Source: Marinobacter lutaoensis (lineage in GTDB: Bacteria; Pseudomonadota; Gammaproteobacteria; Pseudomonadales; Oleiphilaceae). Taken from it: a stretch of 64,000 nt of DNA. The DNA lies in assembly GCF_001981305.1 (NCBI RefSeq), contig NZ_MSCW01000008.1:248001-312000 (forward strand), read 5' to 3'. Made by a program: the position numbers and the translations under genes. Of the stretch, positions 19,881 through 29,428 are shown in pieces. The notes under the pieces were generated by a model. It searched no databases. It was given only the letters and a program-made list of their open reading frames with translations, and was not told the origin of the DNA. Every line of letters begins with the position of its first letter. Positions within the stretch are counted from its first letter, which is position 1.

Positions 19881-20201
19881 ATGTTGATTGGTTCCACCAC
19901 CGGTGGCATCGCTCCTGCTCAGACCAGCGGCACCGCCACCCGCAAGGGGGACCCCGGTCCCGCCAACGCCGGTGCCCCGGAAGCGCCGCCGGCCGCCGCG
20001 TCTCCCGTCCGGGAGAGTGACGGCTATGCACGCCGGGTTGAGGCCCGGCGGGCCGCCGAGGATGCCCGCCTCGAACGTTTCCGGGCGGATGATCTGCCCC
20101 TGCCGGCCGCCCGGGCCTTGTCGGCCTTTGCCAGTGTCGCCGCCGTCGGCGATGACTCGGAGACCGCCTCCGGCCTGGCGGGTATTGATATTACGGTGTG
20201 A
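19881..20201 (+). CDS. Hypothetical alanine/proline-rich protein
   Basis: The 106-residue frame begins [14 protein letters not shown], passes through an Ala/Pro/Gly-rich low-complexity region, then a charged helix ([19 protein letters not shown]) and an alanine-rich tail ending GLAGIDITV. Its stop overlaps the rsmJ ATG by one base. Similar small proteins with an MLIGS start and a GIDxxA-like end occur between tsaB-type and rsmJ-type genes in related bacteria, so I regard it as real. No domain or function is recognisable. Confidence 0.65.
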   Translation: MLIGSTTGGIAPAQTSGTATRKGDPGPANAGAPEAPPAAASPVRESDGYARRVEARRAAEDARLERFRADDLPLPAARALSAFASVAAVGDDSETASGLAGIDITV

Positions 20202-21028
20202 TGTCCCGCAACCCTGGTTCCCCGAATTCTCCCTCGCCCCTGCCACTGGCGGTTGCCTGCAGCCCACTGGCGGAGAGTGCCCGTGCCCGGGCACTGGCCG
20301 AGCGTTTGGCACTTCCGTATCTGGGGGTGGCGATGCCAAGGGAGGTGTGGCAGGCCGAACGGCTGTTGTTTCTGGACGAGGCCGGGCTGTGCCTGCAGGT
20401 GACCGGCCGGGGCGCGCCGGGGCCGATCCGGGCCGAGTTCGTGTCGGGCAGGATGGGCTACCGGCGGGCACATGGCGGGGGTGCCGGCCAGCTGGTGGCC
20501 CGGGCGGTGGGGTTGCGGAAAACCCGGCAGCCCCTGCGGGTGCTGGATGCCACTGCGGGGCTGGGGCAGGATGCCTTCGTGCTGGCCAGCCTGGGATGTT
20601 CGGTGACGCTGTATGAGCGCAACCCGGTGATCCACGCCCTGCTGGCCGATGGCCTGGACCGGGCCGCACTGAACCCGGACTGCGCGCCTGTGGTGGCACG
20701 CATGACGCTGGCGGAGGGCAACAGCATCGAGGCGCTGAGGCACGCCGGACACCCCGTGGCGGACGTGGTGTATCTGGATCCGATGTTTCCGCACCGGGAC
20801 AAGTCGGCACGGGTAAAGAAGGAGATGGCGGTGTTCCGCACGGTGGTGGGGGACGACCCGGATGCCGGAGCCTTGCTGGCGGCGGCGCTCAAGGCCGCCG
20901 CCTATCGGGTGGTGGTCAAGCGCCCGCGCAAGGCGCCAGCCATTGCCGGACCGGAGCCCAGCACCCGGATCGAGGGCAAAAGCAGCCGTTATGACATATA
21001 CGCGCTGAAGGCACTGCCCTCCGGCTAG
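20201..21028 (+). CDS. rsmJ: 16S rRNA (guanine(1516)-N2)-methyltransferase
   Basis: SAM-dependent enzyme methylating G1516 of 16S rRNA. The start is taken as ATG 20201, although the preceding codon is an in-frame GTG. The 275-residue protein has [15 protein letters not shown] as SAM motif [15 protein letters not shown] as motif II and the catalytic-type [15 protein letters not shown]. The ending [12 protein letters not shown] is characteristic of RsmJ. It ends two bases before the convergent plsB stop. Confidence 0.93.
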   Translation: MSRNPGSPNSPSPLPLAVACSPLAESARARALAERLALPYLGVAMPREVWQAERLLFLDEAGLCLQVTGRGAPGPIRAEFVSGRMGYRRAHGGGAGQLVARAVGLRKTRQPLRVLDATAGLGQDAFVLASLGCSVTLYERNPVIHALLADGLDRAALNPDCAPVVARMTLAEGNSIEALRHAGHPVADVVYLDPMFPHRDKSARVKKEMAVFRTVVGDDPDAGALLAAALKAAAYRVVVKRPRKAPAIAGPEPSTRIEGKSSRYDIYALKALPSG

Positions 21029-21030
21029 CG

Positions 21031-23502
21031 TCAGGCCCCCAGCATGGTGACCTGCTGGATGGCCTGACGCTTCTCTACGCTCAGAACCAGGCGAGCGTCG
21101 TCCGCCACTTCCTCCAGTCCCTCGCCATAAGTGATCAGCCCGTTCTCGTCGGTGTCGATGACGCCGTTTTCCTGCAGGTTGGCGATGAAATTCCGGAACA
21201 GGCTCTTGTCGAAGAATTCCGGCGCGTTCAGCCCGAACAGGATGGACATCCGCTCGGCCAGGAGGGCGCTCTGCTCTTCCAGCTCGGCGGCGCTGATCTT
21301 ACCGGAACCGTATTTTCGCAGAATACCCAGCGCGATATGGTAGCGCTCCAGGGTCTGGATGATGAACCGCGACAGTATTCGCAGCCTCAGGGTGGCTTCG
21401 GTGCCTTCTTCCGGTCGGCCGATGCGGCCGTCATCCAGCGCTTTCAGCAGGCCCTGGGCCACCAGAACGTCGATCCAGCGGTGGATGACATCCTCCACCT
21501 GGTCCTTGTCATACCTGAGGAACAGCTCCGACTGGAGATAAGGGTAGGCCACGGACGACAGGAACACGATCTTCTCGCGCCGGAGCGATTCCTTGTTCTC
21601 GAACAGGCTGGCCACCAGCGAGGGCAGGGCAAACAGGTGCTGGATGTTGTTGCGGTAGTACGTCATCAGGATGGCGTTGCTGCCTTCCAGGGCAATGATG
21701 TCGCCCAGTTTCTGGGGCTGGCGGGCGACCAGCCCCATGGCCTCGCAGTAGCTCACCCAGTCACGACCGGACCCTTCCGGCAGGGTGACGGTCTCGGCGT
21801 AGGGGTACGCCCTGAGCAGCGAGGCGAACTGGTCCAGCAGCCGGATCAGCTGGCCCTCGTCCATGGCCAGCCGTTCGGTGCCCAGCAGGACGGTGGCGGT
21901 TAGGCCGATCGGGTTCACCGCCACCGAAGCGTTGATATGCGAGGCCACCCGGAACGCCAGCTCGTTCACCACCTGGGGCAGCCAAGCCGGGCGATAGTCC
22001 GCGTCGTAGGCTTCCTGACGCCAGCTGTCATGCACCTCGTCCAGTACCTGCGCCAGCGGGATGGCGTCACCAAAGTTCACCGACACCCGGCCAAAGGAGT
22101 GGGTCAGTTTGCGCATGGCCTTGGCCAGCCCGAAGATGCTCTCCTTCTGTTTTTTCTTGCCGCGCAGTTCGCCCAGGTAAGAGCGGCCTTCCATCACCTT
22201 TTCGTAACCGATATACACTGGCACGAACACGATCGGCTTGCGGTGATCCCGGAGGAAGCTGCGGACCGTCATCGACAGCATGCCCGGCCGGGGCTGCAAC
22301 ATGCGGCCGGTCCGGCTGCGCCCACCTTCCACAAAGTATTCCACCGAATAGCCCCGGGAGAACATCACGTGCATGTACTCGTTGAACACGGTGGCGTAGA
22401 GGGGGTTGTCCCGGAACGACCGGCGCATGAAGAAGGCGCCGCCCCGGCGCAGGATCGGGCCCACCACCGGCATGTTCAGGTTGATGCCGGCGGCGATGTG
22501 CGGCGGCATCAGGCCGTTCTTGTACAGCACGTAGGACAACAGCGGATAGTCGATGTGGGAGCGGTGGCAGGGCACGTACACCACGGCGTTGTCCTGGGCC
22601 ACTTCCTTGGCCACTTCGATGTTGTTCACCGCGATGCCCTTGTAGATCCGGTTCCACAACCAGGAAAGTACCACCTCCAGAAACCGGATGGTGACAATCG
22701 ACATGTTGGCGGCGATTTCGTCCGCGTACTTGTAAGCCTTGGCCCGGACCTTTTCCGGGGGGATGTCGTCGCGGGCGGCGGTTTCCCGGATGGCCTCCTT
22801 GACGGCCTGGGTGCGCACCAGCCCTTCCACCAGGGTGCGACGGTGCGACAGGTCCGGCCCCAGCACCGCCTGGCGCACGCGGCGGAAATGTGTGCGCAGG
22901 ATCCGGGCCAGCTTGCGGTTGGCCCGGCCTTCGTTGTGACGGTACTCGTCGATCACCTGCCTGAGTGACAGGGGCCGGTTGAACTGAACGTAGGTGTTGC
23001 GCCCATGTACCAGAATAATGAGGAACTTCTGCAGCCGCCCGGCCACGGACCAAGTGTCCGACAGCAGCAGTTTGACCAGCGATTTCTCCTTGTCCGGCGA
23101 GCGGCCCCAGAACAGAGAGACGGGGACGATCTGGACATCCTGTTCCGGGTGCTCGATGCCGTAGTGAACCAGCGCCTTGAATTCATGGGTGGGCACCGGG
23201 GTCTGCCGCCGGCCCTTGAACAGGCCGCCGGTACGGCGATACAGAAAGAAGAAGGAGTGTGCCGGCCCGTTTTTCACCGGCAGGGCCTCGGTGGCACCGG
23301 GCAGGCCGGCCCGGATAACCTCCTGTTCCAGCACCAAGCGGGCGGACAGGGAGCTGTACTGCAGCACGTAGCAGACGGGTTTGTCGGGATCGAGCCCCAG
23401 GGCTTCGGCACTGTTGCCGCTGACATCGGTCCGCACCCAGAGGAACAGGATCTTGCGGAACATGGTCAGGATCAGGCTGCGAATGCCCTGGTAAAGTCGC
23501 AT
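21031..23502 (-). CDS. plsB: Glycerol-3-phosphate 1-O-acyltransferase
   Basis: Inner-membrane acyltransferase that makes lysophosphatidic acid from acyl-CoA or acyl-ACP and glycerol 3-phosphate, the first step of phospholipid synthesis. The 823-residue protein starts MRLYQGIRSLIL at 23502. An open frame extends much further upstream but runs antisense to nudC. The HX4D motif PCHRSHIDYPLLSYVLY, the block GAFFMRRSF and the substrate motif FVEGGRSRTGR are intact. Use of acyl-CoA could connect it to the fatty-alcohol metabolism implied at 33109-34647. Confidence 0.96.
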   Translation of the reverse strand: MRLYQGIRSLILTMFRKILFLWVRTDVSGNSAEALGLDPDKPVCYVLQYSSLSARLVLEQEVIRAGLPGATEALPVKNGPAHSFFFLYRRTGGLFKGRRQTPVPTHEFKALVHYGIEHPEQDVQIVPVSLFWGRSPDKEKSLVKLLLSDTWSVAGRLQKFLIILVHGRNTYVQFNRPLSLRQVIDEYRHNEGRANRKLARILRTHFRRVRQAVLGPDLSHRRTLVEGLVRTQAVKEAIRETAARDDIPPEKVRAKAYKYADEIAANMSIVTIRFLEVVLSWLWNRIYKGIAVNNIEVAKEVAQDNAVVYVPCHRSHIDYPLLSYVLYKNGLMPPHIAAGINLNMPVVGPILRRGGAFFMRRSFRDNPLYATVFNEYMHVMFSRGYSVEYFVEGGRSRTGRMLQPRPGMLSMTVRSFLRDHRKPIVFVPVYIGYEKVMEGRSYLGELRGKKKQKESIFGLAKAMRKLTHSFGRVSVNFGDAIPLAQVLDEVHDSWRQEAYDADYRPAWLPQVVNELAFRVASHINASVAVNPIGLTATVLLGTERLAMDEGQLIRLLDQFASLLRAYPYAETVTLPEGSGRDWVSYCEAMGLVARQPQKLGDIIALEGSNAILMTYYRNNIQHLFALPSLVASLFENKESLRREKIVFLSSVAYPYLQSELFLRYDKDQVEDVIHRWIDVLVAQGLLKALDDGRIGRPEEGTEATLRLRILSRFIIQTLERYHIALGILRKYGSGKISAAELEEQSALLAERMSILFGLNAPEFFDKSLFRNFIANLQENGVIDTDENGLITYGEGLEEVADDARLVLSVEKRQAIQQVTMLGA

Positions 23503-23646
23503 ATCGAATGGCTCCGGTGACTCGAGACAGGCGCTAAGTTTACTTGCTTGATGGCGGTGCGCAAAGCCGCGCCGGCGTTCTGGGCCGGAACCGCGATGTG
23601 GTACATTCTGGCATCGACTTCGGTCATTGCGAGGAGCCAGAACACG

Positions 23647-24468
23647 ATGAACGCAGACACCGCCTGGAACGCCGGCTGGAGCCCTGATCCCCCCGTTCCC
23701 GGAGCCCCCACCCTGGTGGTTTCCGGTCACCATATCCTGAAACCGGCCCAGGGCTGGCTCCTGCCTTGGGGCCGGGGCCCCCTGGCGGATGCACCGGCGA
23801 CAGCGGTGATGGTTGGGGAAATGGCCGGTGAGCGGGTGTATGTCACCGAACGGTCGGAGCCGGATCCGGCTCTTGAAACCGTGTCTCTGCGGGAGGCTCT
23901 GCTGGCCCGGGAGGATGCGCCGGTGGACTTGCTGAATACCGGCGTGCAGGTCTGGCATTGGTGGCGTGATCACCGCTATTGCGGGCGATGTGGCCGGGAA
24001 ACCGGGGTTCACCCGAGAGAACGGGCCAAGTGGTGCGAGCCCTGCCAGCTGCCCTGGTATCCACGCATTGCGCCCTGTGTCATCGTGGTGATCCGCCGGG
24101 GTGACCGCTTCCTGCTGGCCCGGAACGCTCGGGTCCACCGCCCCTTCTACAGCCTCATCGCCGGATTTGTTGAACCGGGTGAAAGCCTGGAACAGGCGGT
24201 AGCCCGGGAGGTTCTCGAGGAAACCGGGTTGCGGGTGGACAACATCCGCTATGCCGCGTCTCAGCCCTGGCCGTTCCCGCACCAGCTGATGGTCGGGTTC
24301 TTCGCGGACTACGCCGGCGGGGAGCTGGTGCTGCAGGAGGACGAGCTGGCCGACGCCGGTTGGTTCCGGCCCGGCGACACACCGCCGGTGCCCCCCTTGA
24401 CCACCATCGCCGGGCGTCTGATCCAGGCCATGGAAGCGGATATCCGGGCCACGGGGGGTGGCCGGTGA
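23647..24468 (+). CDS. nudC: NADH pyrophosphatase / mRNA decapping Nudix enzyme NudC
   Basis: Hydrolyses NAD(H) and removes NAD caps from RNA 5' ends. The 273-residue protein starts at ATG 23647. Zinc-ribbon cysteines lie at 112, 115, 130 and 133 (CGRC, CEPC). The Nudix box GFVEPGESLEQAVAREVLEE lies at about 173-192, and the NADH-pyrophosphatase motif SQPWPFPHQLM follows. It is divergent from plsB, and its stop overlaps murI by four bases (GTGA). Confidence 0.95.
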   Translation: MNADTAWNAGWSPDPPVPGAPTLVVSGHHILKPAQGWLLPWGRGPLADAPATAVMVGEMAGERVYVTERSEPDPALETVSLREALLAREDAPVDLLNTGVQVWHWWRDHRYCGRCGRETGVHPRERAKWCEPCQLPWYPRIAPCVIVVIRRGDRFLLARNARVHRPFYSLIAGFVEPGESLEQAVAREVLEETGLRVDNIRYAASQPWPFPHQLMVGFFADYAGGELVLQEDELADAGWFRPGDTPPVPPLTTIAGRLIQAMEADIRATGGGR

Positions 24469-25319
24469 CACGGGACGCCCGCCCACGCATCCTGGTCTTC
24501 GACTCCGGCATCGGCGGCCTCAGTGTCACCCGCTGTATCCGGGCCGTGCTGCCGGGTGTCCATTTCGTCTACCTTGCCGACAGCGCCGGTTTTCCCTACG
24601 GCGATCAGTCGGATGGCGTGGTTGTCGAGCGTTGTGTCGCGTTGGTCGAACAGGCCCTGGTCGAATTCCGCTGTGATCTGGTCGTGGTGGCCTGCAACAC
24701 CGCCAGCACGGTGGTCCTGCCGCACTTGCGAGCCCGGGTGTCGGTGCCGGTGGTTGGGGTGGTGCCGGCGATCAAACCGGCGGCCGGACTGACCCGAAAT
24801 GGCCGCCTGGGGGTGCTGGCAACGCCGGCGACGATCCGCCGCCCCTACCTGAACCGGCTGATCGACGAGTTCGCGAACCACTGCCTGGTTGAGCGGGTCG
24901 GGCACCCGGCCCTGGTGGCCTGGGCCGAGGGGCTGGTCCGGGGGGACCCGGTGCCGGTTTCCGAGCTGGCCGGGGTGCTCCGGCCGCTCAGGGAGGCCGG
25001 TGTCGATACGGTGGTGCTCGGCTGCACCCATTACCCCTTGCTGCTGGCGTCGTTGCGCCAGGCGCTGCCGGAGGTGGTGCATTGGGTCGATTCCGGCGAG
25101 GCCATCGCTCGCAGGGTATCGTATCTGCTGGCGCAAGGGGCCTGGCCCATGGCTCCGCTCCGGGATCAACGGGCGTACCCGCCGGTGGAGGCCGTCCTGT
25201 TGTCGGGCGAAGCCCGGGAGCGGCTGCCCGAATTCATGGTGGAGCTTGACCTGGCCACCGGCCGGGTCGAAAGCCGCTGGGGTGGCCTGGCGCCGGTCAG
25301 AGCAGCCGGGTCAGTTTGA
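24465..25319 (+). CDS. murI: Glutamate racemase
   Basis: Cofactor-independent racemase giving D-glutamate for peptidoglycan. The start is GTG 24465, overlapping the nudC stop. The 284-residue protein has FDSGIGGLSVTRCI, the first catalytic cysteine in VVACNTAST and the second in VLGCTHYPLL. The last 23 bases overlap the convergent DUF2156 gene. Coupling to nudC rather than to other mur genes is a local feature of this genome. Confidence 0.95.
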   Translation: MTRDARPRILVFDSGIGGLSVTRCIRAVLPGVHFVYLADSAGFPYGDQSDGVVVERCVALVEQALVEFRCDLVVVACNTASTVVLPHLRARVSVPVVGVVPAIKPAAGLTRNGRLGVLATPATIRRPYLNRLIDEFANHCLVERVGHPALVAWAEGLVRGDPVPVSELAGVLRPLREAGVDTVVLGCTHYPLLLASLRQALPEVVHWVDSGEAIARRVSYLLAQGAWPMAPLRDQRAYPPVEAVLLSGEARERLPEFMVELDLATGRVESRWGGLAPVRAAGSV

Positions 25320-26304
25320 ACATCGCCAGGAACTCCAGCGCCGGGATCGCGCGCCGGTGGCAACAGTAGGTTTTGACGGTTTCTCCCCGGAAACGGGACT
25401 TGGTGAACTCCAGTCCCTTGAAGTTGTATAGAAAGTTGCCTTTTTCGTAAACTAGGTGCAGTAACCGCTTGAGCAACCGGCTCTCCTGTGCCTCGGTCTG
25501 CGACGCGAGTGACAGCGGGATCAGGCCGAGGTCGAGGTAGGGTACGCCCTCGGCCTTGAACACGGCCATCGCGTGTGCCATCAGCGTATAGAAAATACCC
25601 TGGCGAAAGTCGGCGTTGGCCCGGGAAATGTTGGGCACGTAGCTGATGATCTCGTTGTTCCGGTAGATGGGATCGAAGTATATGAATCCGACCGCTTTGC
25701 CATTCTCGTAGGCGTAGAAGTGGCGTTCATTCTCCCGGTAGTCCATCTCCATGGGACGGATCAGGAAGCGGATTTCGTTGCTCTTGCACTTGCGGGTGCG
25801 GATCCAGGCTTCGGAAATCTCGCGGGTGTGGTCGTCACTGAACCGTTCTTTCACCACGATGCCTTTCTTCTCCGCCTGGTTGAGCGCTGTGCGCAGGATC
25901 TGCTTTTTCTTCCCGGTCAGGTTCCAGCGTTTCAGGTCGATGCGGGACTCGCTGCCGAACTGGGTGCCGTAGAGACCAAACCTCAGGTGCAGGAAGTCCA
26001 CCACCGGCCGGGATACCTGGATGTAGCTGGCGTTGGGAAAACGCCGGTGGAAGTGTTCCAGAATCACGGGAAAATGCTCCGGTGCGCACACTGGGTCGGA
26101 CAGCACGAAGGTCCCGCCCCATTTGCGCATGTAGGCGACATAGCCGATGTCGGGCAGGTCGAAGAACTGCATGCCCGGCTGCAGGGTGGAAAAAGATTGG
26201 GAATGGGTTCCGTACTTTTTCAGGTACCCGACCCGTTCGCTAAAGGTGAAGTGGCCGGATGCGACGCCCTGGAGACTGTCCAGGGCCAGCAGTTGGTCGG
26301 TCAT
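25297..26304 (-). CDS. DUF2156 / GNAT-fold acyltransferase-like protein
   Basis: The 335-residue soluble protein resembles the C-terminal DUF2156 domain of lysyl-phosphatidylglycerol synthase (MprF). Recognisable parts are an N-terminal half with ERVGYLKKYGTHSQSFSTL and a C-terminal GNAT-like half with YAYENGKAVGFIYFDPIYR. YLDLGLIPLS and KGNFLYNFKGLEFTKSRF follow at the end. It has no membrane flippase part. A GGGAG site precedes ATG 26304. It lies 44 bases downstream of a methyltransferase on the same strand, so the two probably form an operon. The acceptor (lipid or small molecule) is unknown. Confidence 0.8.
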   Translation of the reverse strand: MTDQLLALDSLQGVASGHFTFSERVGYLKKYGTHSQSFSTLQPGMQFFDLPDIGYVAYMRKWGGTFVLSDPVCAPEHFPVILEHFHRRFPNASYIQVSRPVVDFLHLRFGLYGTQFGSESRIDLKRWNLTGKKKQILRTALNQAEKKGIVVKERFSDDHTREISEAWIRTRKCKSNEIRFLIRPMEMDYRENERHFYAYENGKAVGFIYFDPIYRNNEIISYVPNISRANADFRQGIFYTLMAHAMAVFKAEGVPYLDLGLIPLSLASQTEAQESRLLKRLLHLVYEKGNFLYNFKGLEFTKSRFRGETVKTYCCHRRAIPALEFLAMFKLTRLL

Positions 26305-26348
26305 GTCTCGACTCCCGGTTTCTTGTTGTTGTGGGTCGGCTCAGGACA

Positions 26349-27002
26349 TCAGGCCTGTTTTTGCCCGAGAATGGACCAGTAGCAGTCCATGTTGAGCAGC
26401 TTGAAATGCTTCTTGGCCGTGACTTCCAGGCCCAGGCGCCGCATGTGCTCCGGGTAGTTGTAGATTTTGTGGAAGGCGTTGTTGGCGAACAGCCAGAAGA
26501 CGAATACCGCCATGTACCAGTACGCCTTCTTGAACAGGCGTGACAGGAGGTTCCCGGTGGGGTAACAGAAATCGCCCACCACCACCTTGGCGTCCGCCTT
26601 GCCCAGACGGATGAGGTGCTCCAGCACTTTCACCATGGTGTCCTCGTCGAACACGTTCAGGAAAAAGTTGGCGACCACCATGTCGTACTGCTCGAATTCC
26701 TCCACCTGCATGATGTCGCTGTGAATGCGGCGGATGTTCAGCTGTGGCGCCTCCTTGCGCTGGGCCTCGGCGAACTTGCGCAGCATGGTTTCGGACAGGT
26801 CCACCACGGTGACCTCGGCGCCCAGCTCGGCGGCGCGCAGGGCGTCCCGGCCGTGGCCGACACCCGCGAACAGGACGCGGTCGCCGGGGCGGACGGTTTC
26901 CACATCCAGCATGGCGGTCTTGCAGCGGTGAATGTTGCGGCCGCTGTAGAGGTTGCTCAGAAAGTCGTAGACAGGACCAATGTACTTGTACTTGTCGCGC
27001 AT
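26349..27002 (-). CDS. Class I SAM-dependent methyltransferase
   Basis: A Rossmann methyltransferase of about 217 residues. SAM motif I is VLFAGVGHGRDALRAAELGA, followed by VTVVDLSETML and YDMVVANFFLNVFDE. A hydrophobic stretch (WYMAVFVFWLF) lies near the C terminus and may bring it to the membrane. The start is uncertain: ATG 27002 (MRDKYKYIGPVYDFL) begins the conserved part, but an in-frame GTG at 27044 would add 14 residues. The DUF2156 gene follows. The substrate cannot be read; a lipid or quinone-like molecule is a guess from the hydrophobic segment. Confidence 0.8.
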   Translation of the reverse strand: MRDKYKYIGPVYDFLSNLYSGRNIHRCKTAMLDVETVRPGDRVLFAGVGHGRDALRAAELGAEVTVVDLSETMLRKFAEAQRKEAPQLNIRRIHSDIMQVEEFEQYDMVVANFFLNVFDEDTMVKVLEHLIRLGKADAKVVVGDFCYPTGNLLSRLFKKAYWYMAVFVFWLFANNAFHKIYNYPEHMRRLGLEVTAKKHFKLLNMDCYWSILGQKQA

Positions 27003-27235
27003 GATGACGGCTGCCTGTTGTTCTTGTTCCTCGGATGCTGACACCTTGTTGTTGTTTTCACTCCGGTCCGTAGAGCGGGGTGTGTCGGTATCAGCGACGT
27101 GAGACTTGAGATTAGAGAACAGGCTTGGGCAATTGTGTGGCGCACTCCGCATTTTCGGATACATGCGGTAACGCAAAGAAACACTTTGCAAACCGGGTCA
27201 TGGTTTGGTTTTGGAGTGTTGGACAATCTTAGTGG

Positions 27236-29410
27236 CTAGAAGGAGGCTACCCGGGCCGGCCAGCTGCCCAGCAGGCGGTTGATGTCCTCGGGCGGGCGGG
27301 CCGGGCCGTAGAAAAAGCCCTGTACCTGGTGGCAGCCCAGGCTGCGTAGGTAATCCAGCTGCTCATCCGTTTCCACGCCCTCGGCCACAATTTCGAGCTT
27401 CAGGCCGTGGGCCATGGCCACGATGGCGTTGACGATGCAGGCGCCGTCCTCGCCGCTGCGAATGGCTTTGACGAAGGACTGATCCACCTTGAGGGTGTGG
27501 ATGGGCAGGCGGTGCAGGTAGTTGAGCGAGGAGTAACCGGTCCCGAAATCGTCGATGGCGATGCGTACGCCGAAGGCGGCCAGCTCCCGGAGTTTCTGAC
27601 TGATCTGTTCCAGGTCGCTCATGATCACGTTCTCGGTGATCTCGATTTCCAGGTTTTCAGGCGGGAACTGATGGGCTTGGACCCGCTGCATCAGGGTCTC
27701 CACGAAACGGGGGTGTTCCACCTGGACCGGAGACAGGTTGACGGCCAGTCGAAGATCCGGATGGCCGGAACGGATCCAGCGCCCCACGTCCTTGCAGGCC
27801 CGGTCCAGGACCCGCTCGCTGACCTGGCTGATCAGCCGGGTTTCCTCCGCCAGCGGCAGGAAGTCGCCGGGGTAGAGCAGGCCCCTTTCGGGGTGTTGCC
27901 AGCGCACCAGGGCCTCCAGGCCGACGATGCGGTTGCTCTGGGAGCACACCTGCGGCTGGTAGTAGACCTTGAGCTCATCCCGCTCCAGGGCCAGCCGAAG
28001 GTCCCGCTCCAGGCTGAGGCGGCTGGCGGTGTCGACGCTCATGCTTTCCGAGTAGAAGCGATAGCCGTCCTTGCCCCGGGCCTTGACGTGATACATGGCA
28101 ATGTCCGCGCTCTGGATCAGCTGGTCCATGGTGCTGCCGGCTTCCGGAAAGACGGCGATGCCGATGCTGACACCGACAAACACTTCATGCTCGCCGAGCT
28201 GGAAGGGCGCCCGCAGCGCCCGGATCAGCTTCTTTGCGATGTGCTTCGCATCGTCGTGGCTGTGGATGGACGGCAGGAGCAGCGTGAATTCGTCGCCGCC
28301 GAAACGGGACAGGGTGTCGCCTTTGCGCAGGAACTGGGTCAACCGGTGGGTGACAGCCTGCAGCAGGCGGTCCCCCATGGCGTGGCCGAGGGTATCGTTG
28401 ACGATCTTGAAACGGTCAAGATCCAGAAACATCACCGCCAGCTTCTGCTGATTGCGGCGGGCCTGGGTGATGGCCAGCTCCAGCCGGTCCTTGAACAACG
28501 CCCGGTTGGGCAGTCGGGTCAAGAGGTCATGATAGGCCTGGAAATTGATGAACGCCTCGGCTTCCTTGCGGTCGGTCACATCCCGGGCAATGCCGTAGTA
28601 GCGGGCGGTCTTGCCGCTGGCTTCGCCGGCGAGGTTGCTGCTGGGCGGCCAGGTTTGTGGGTCCACCGGGAAAGCGGTGATCTCAAAGTGGCGGGTGGCG
28701 CGCCGGCTGCCCCGGGTTTTCAGACGCACCTCCAAAGTCCTGGGGTTGTCCGCTGAAATGCCCGGGCCCTGCAGGGCGTACATGCCCCGGGCCACGTCGC
28801 GGTCGTCCAGTACATGGCGGAAGTGCTTGCCGCACAGTTCCGCAGGTGTGTAGCCCAGCAGGCTTTCCACCTTGTGGTTGACGAAGCAGAAATGCCCGTC
28901 CTCATCGAGCATGAACACGATGTCCGGCGAGCTGTTGACGATGTAGCGATGCAGCGCCTCGGACTTCTCCAGGCGCATCTGGATGTGCTCGTGGGCGCGC
29001 ACCAGCGACTGCTGGCTCAGTACGCTTTCCACCGTGGCCAGCAGTTCTTCCGGGTCGAACGGTTTGCGGATGTAGTCGAGGGCGCCCCGGCGCAGGGCAC
29101 GACTGACCGCGGTAAAGGCGCTTTCCCCGCTGACCACGACGGCACCGCAATCGGGCTGGCACTTGGCCAGGTGGGCCATGACATCGAAGCCGTCCACGTC
29201 GGCCATGCGCAGATCCAGCAACGCCAGGTCGAAGGGGTGCTGGTCGATGAGCTCACAGGCCCGTCGGCCACCGGTAGCGGCGGTGACGTCGTAACCCTGC
29301 TGACGCAGCAGGGAGGCCAGGGTGTTCAGGAGGCGGGGCTCGTCATCTACAACCAGAATGCGCGCCGAGACCGCTTGACTGCGTGGCTGCTCCGTATGTT
29401 CCGGTGTCAT
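27236..29410 (-). CDS. REC-PAS-GGDEF-EAL response regulator
   Basis: A 724-residue composite c-di-GMP protein. REC (about 17-130; VDDEPRLL, phospho-Asp66 in LLDLRMADVDG) is followed by PAS (about 150-285). GGDEF (YHDLLTRLPNRALF, RFGGDEF intact) and EAL (LEALVRW, DDFGTGYSSLNYL, AEGVETDEQL, all catalytic motifs intact) follow. Both cyclase and phosphodiesterase signatures are preserved, so it may switch activity on phosphorylation. It lies 18 bases downstream of an HDOD-kinase on the same strand, which makes that protein its probable phosphodonor. Confidence 0.94.
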   Translation of the reverse strand: MTPEHTEQPRSQAVSARILVVDDEPRLLNTLASLLRQQGYDVTAATGGRRACELIDQHPFDLALLDLRMADVDGFDVMAHLAKCQPDCGAVVVSGESAFTAVSRALRRGALDYIRKPFDPEELLATVESVLSQQSLVRAHEHIQMRLEKSEALHRYIVNSSPDIVFMLDEDGHFCFVNHKVESLLGYTPAELCGKHFRHVLDDRDVARGMYALQGPGISADNPRTLEVRLKTRGSRRATRHFEITAFPVDPQTWPPSSNLAGEASGKTARYYGIARDVTDRKEAEAFINFQAYHDLLTRLPNRALFKDRLELAITQARRNQQKLAVMFLDLDRFKIVNDTLGHAMGDRLLQAVTHRLTQFLRKGDTLSRFGGDEFTLLLPSIHSHDDAKHIAKKLIRALRAPFQLGEHEVFVGVSIGIAVFPEAGSTMDQLIQSADIAMYHVKARGKDGYRFYSESMSVDTASRLSLERDLRLALERDELKVYYQPQVCSQSNRIVGLEALVRWQHPERGLLYPGDFLPLAEETRLISQVSERVLDRACKDVGRWIRSGHPDLRLAVNLSPVQVEHPRFVETLMQRVQAHQFPPENLEIEITENVIMSDLEQISQKLRELAAFGVRIAIDDFGTGYSSLNYLHRLPIHTLKVDQSFVKAIRSGEDGACIVNAIVAMAHGLKLEIVAEGVETDEQLDYLRSLGCHQVQGFFYGPARPPEDINRLLGSWPARVASF

Positions 29411-29428
29411 CGGTCGGTACCTGTATCG

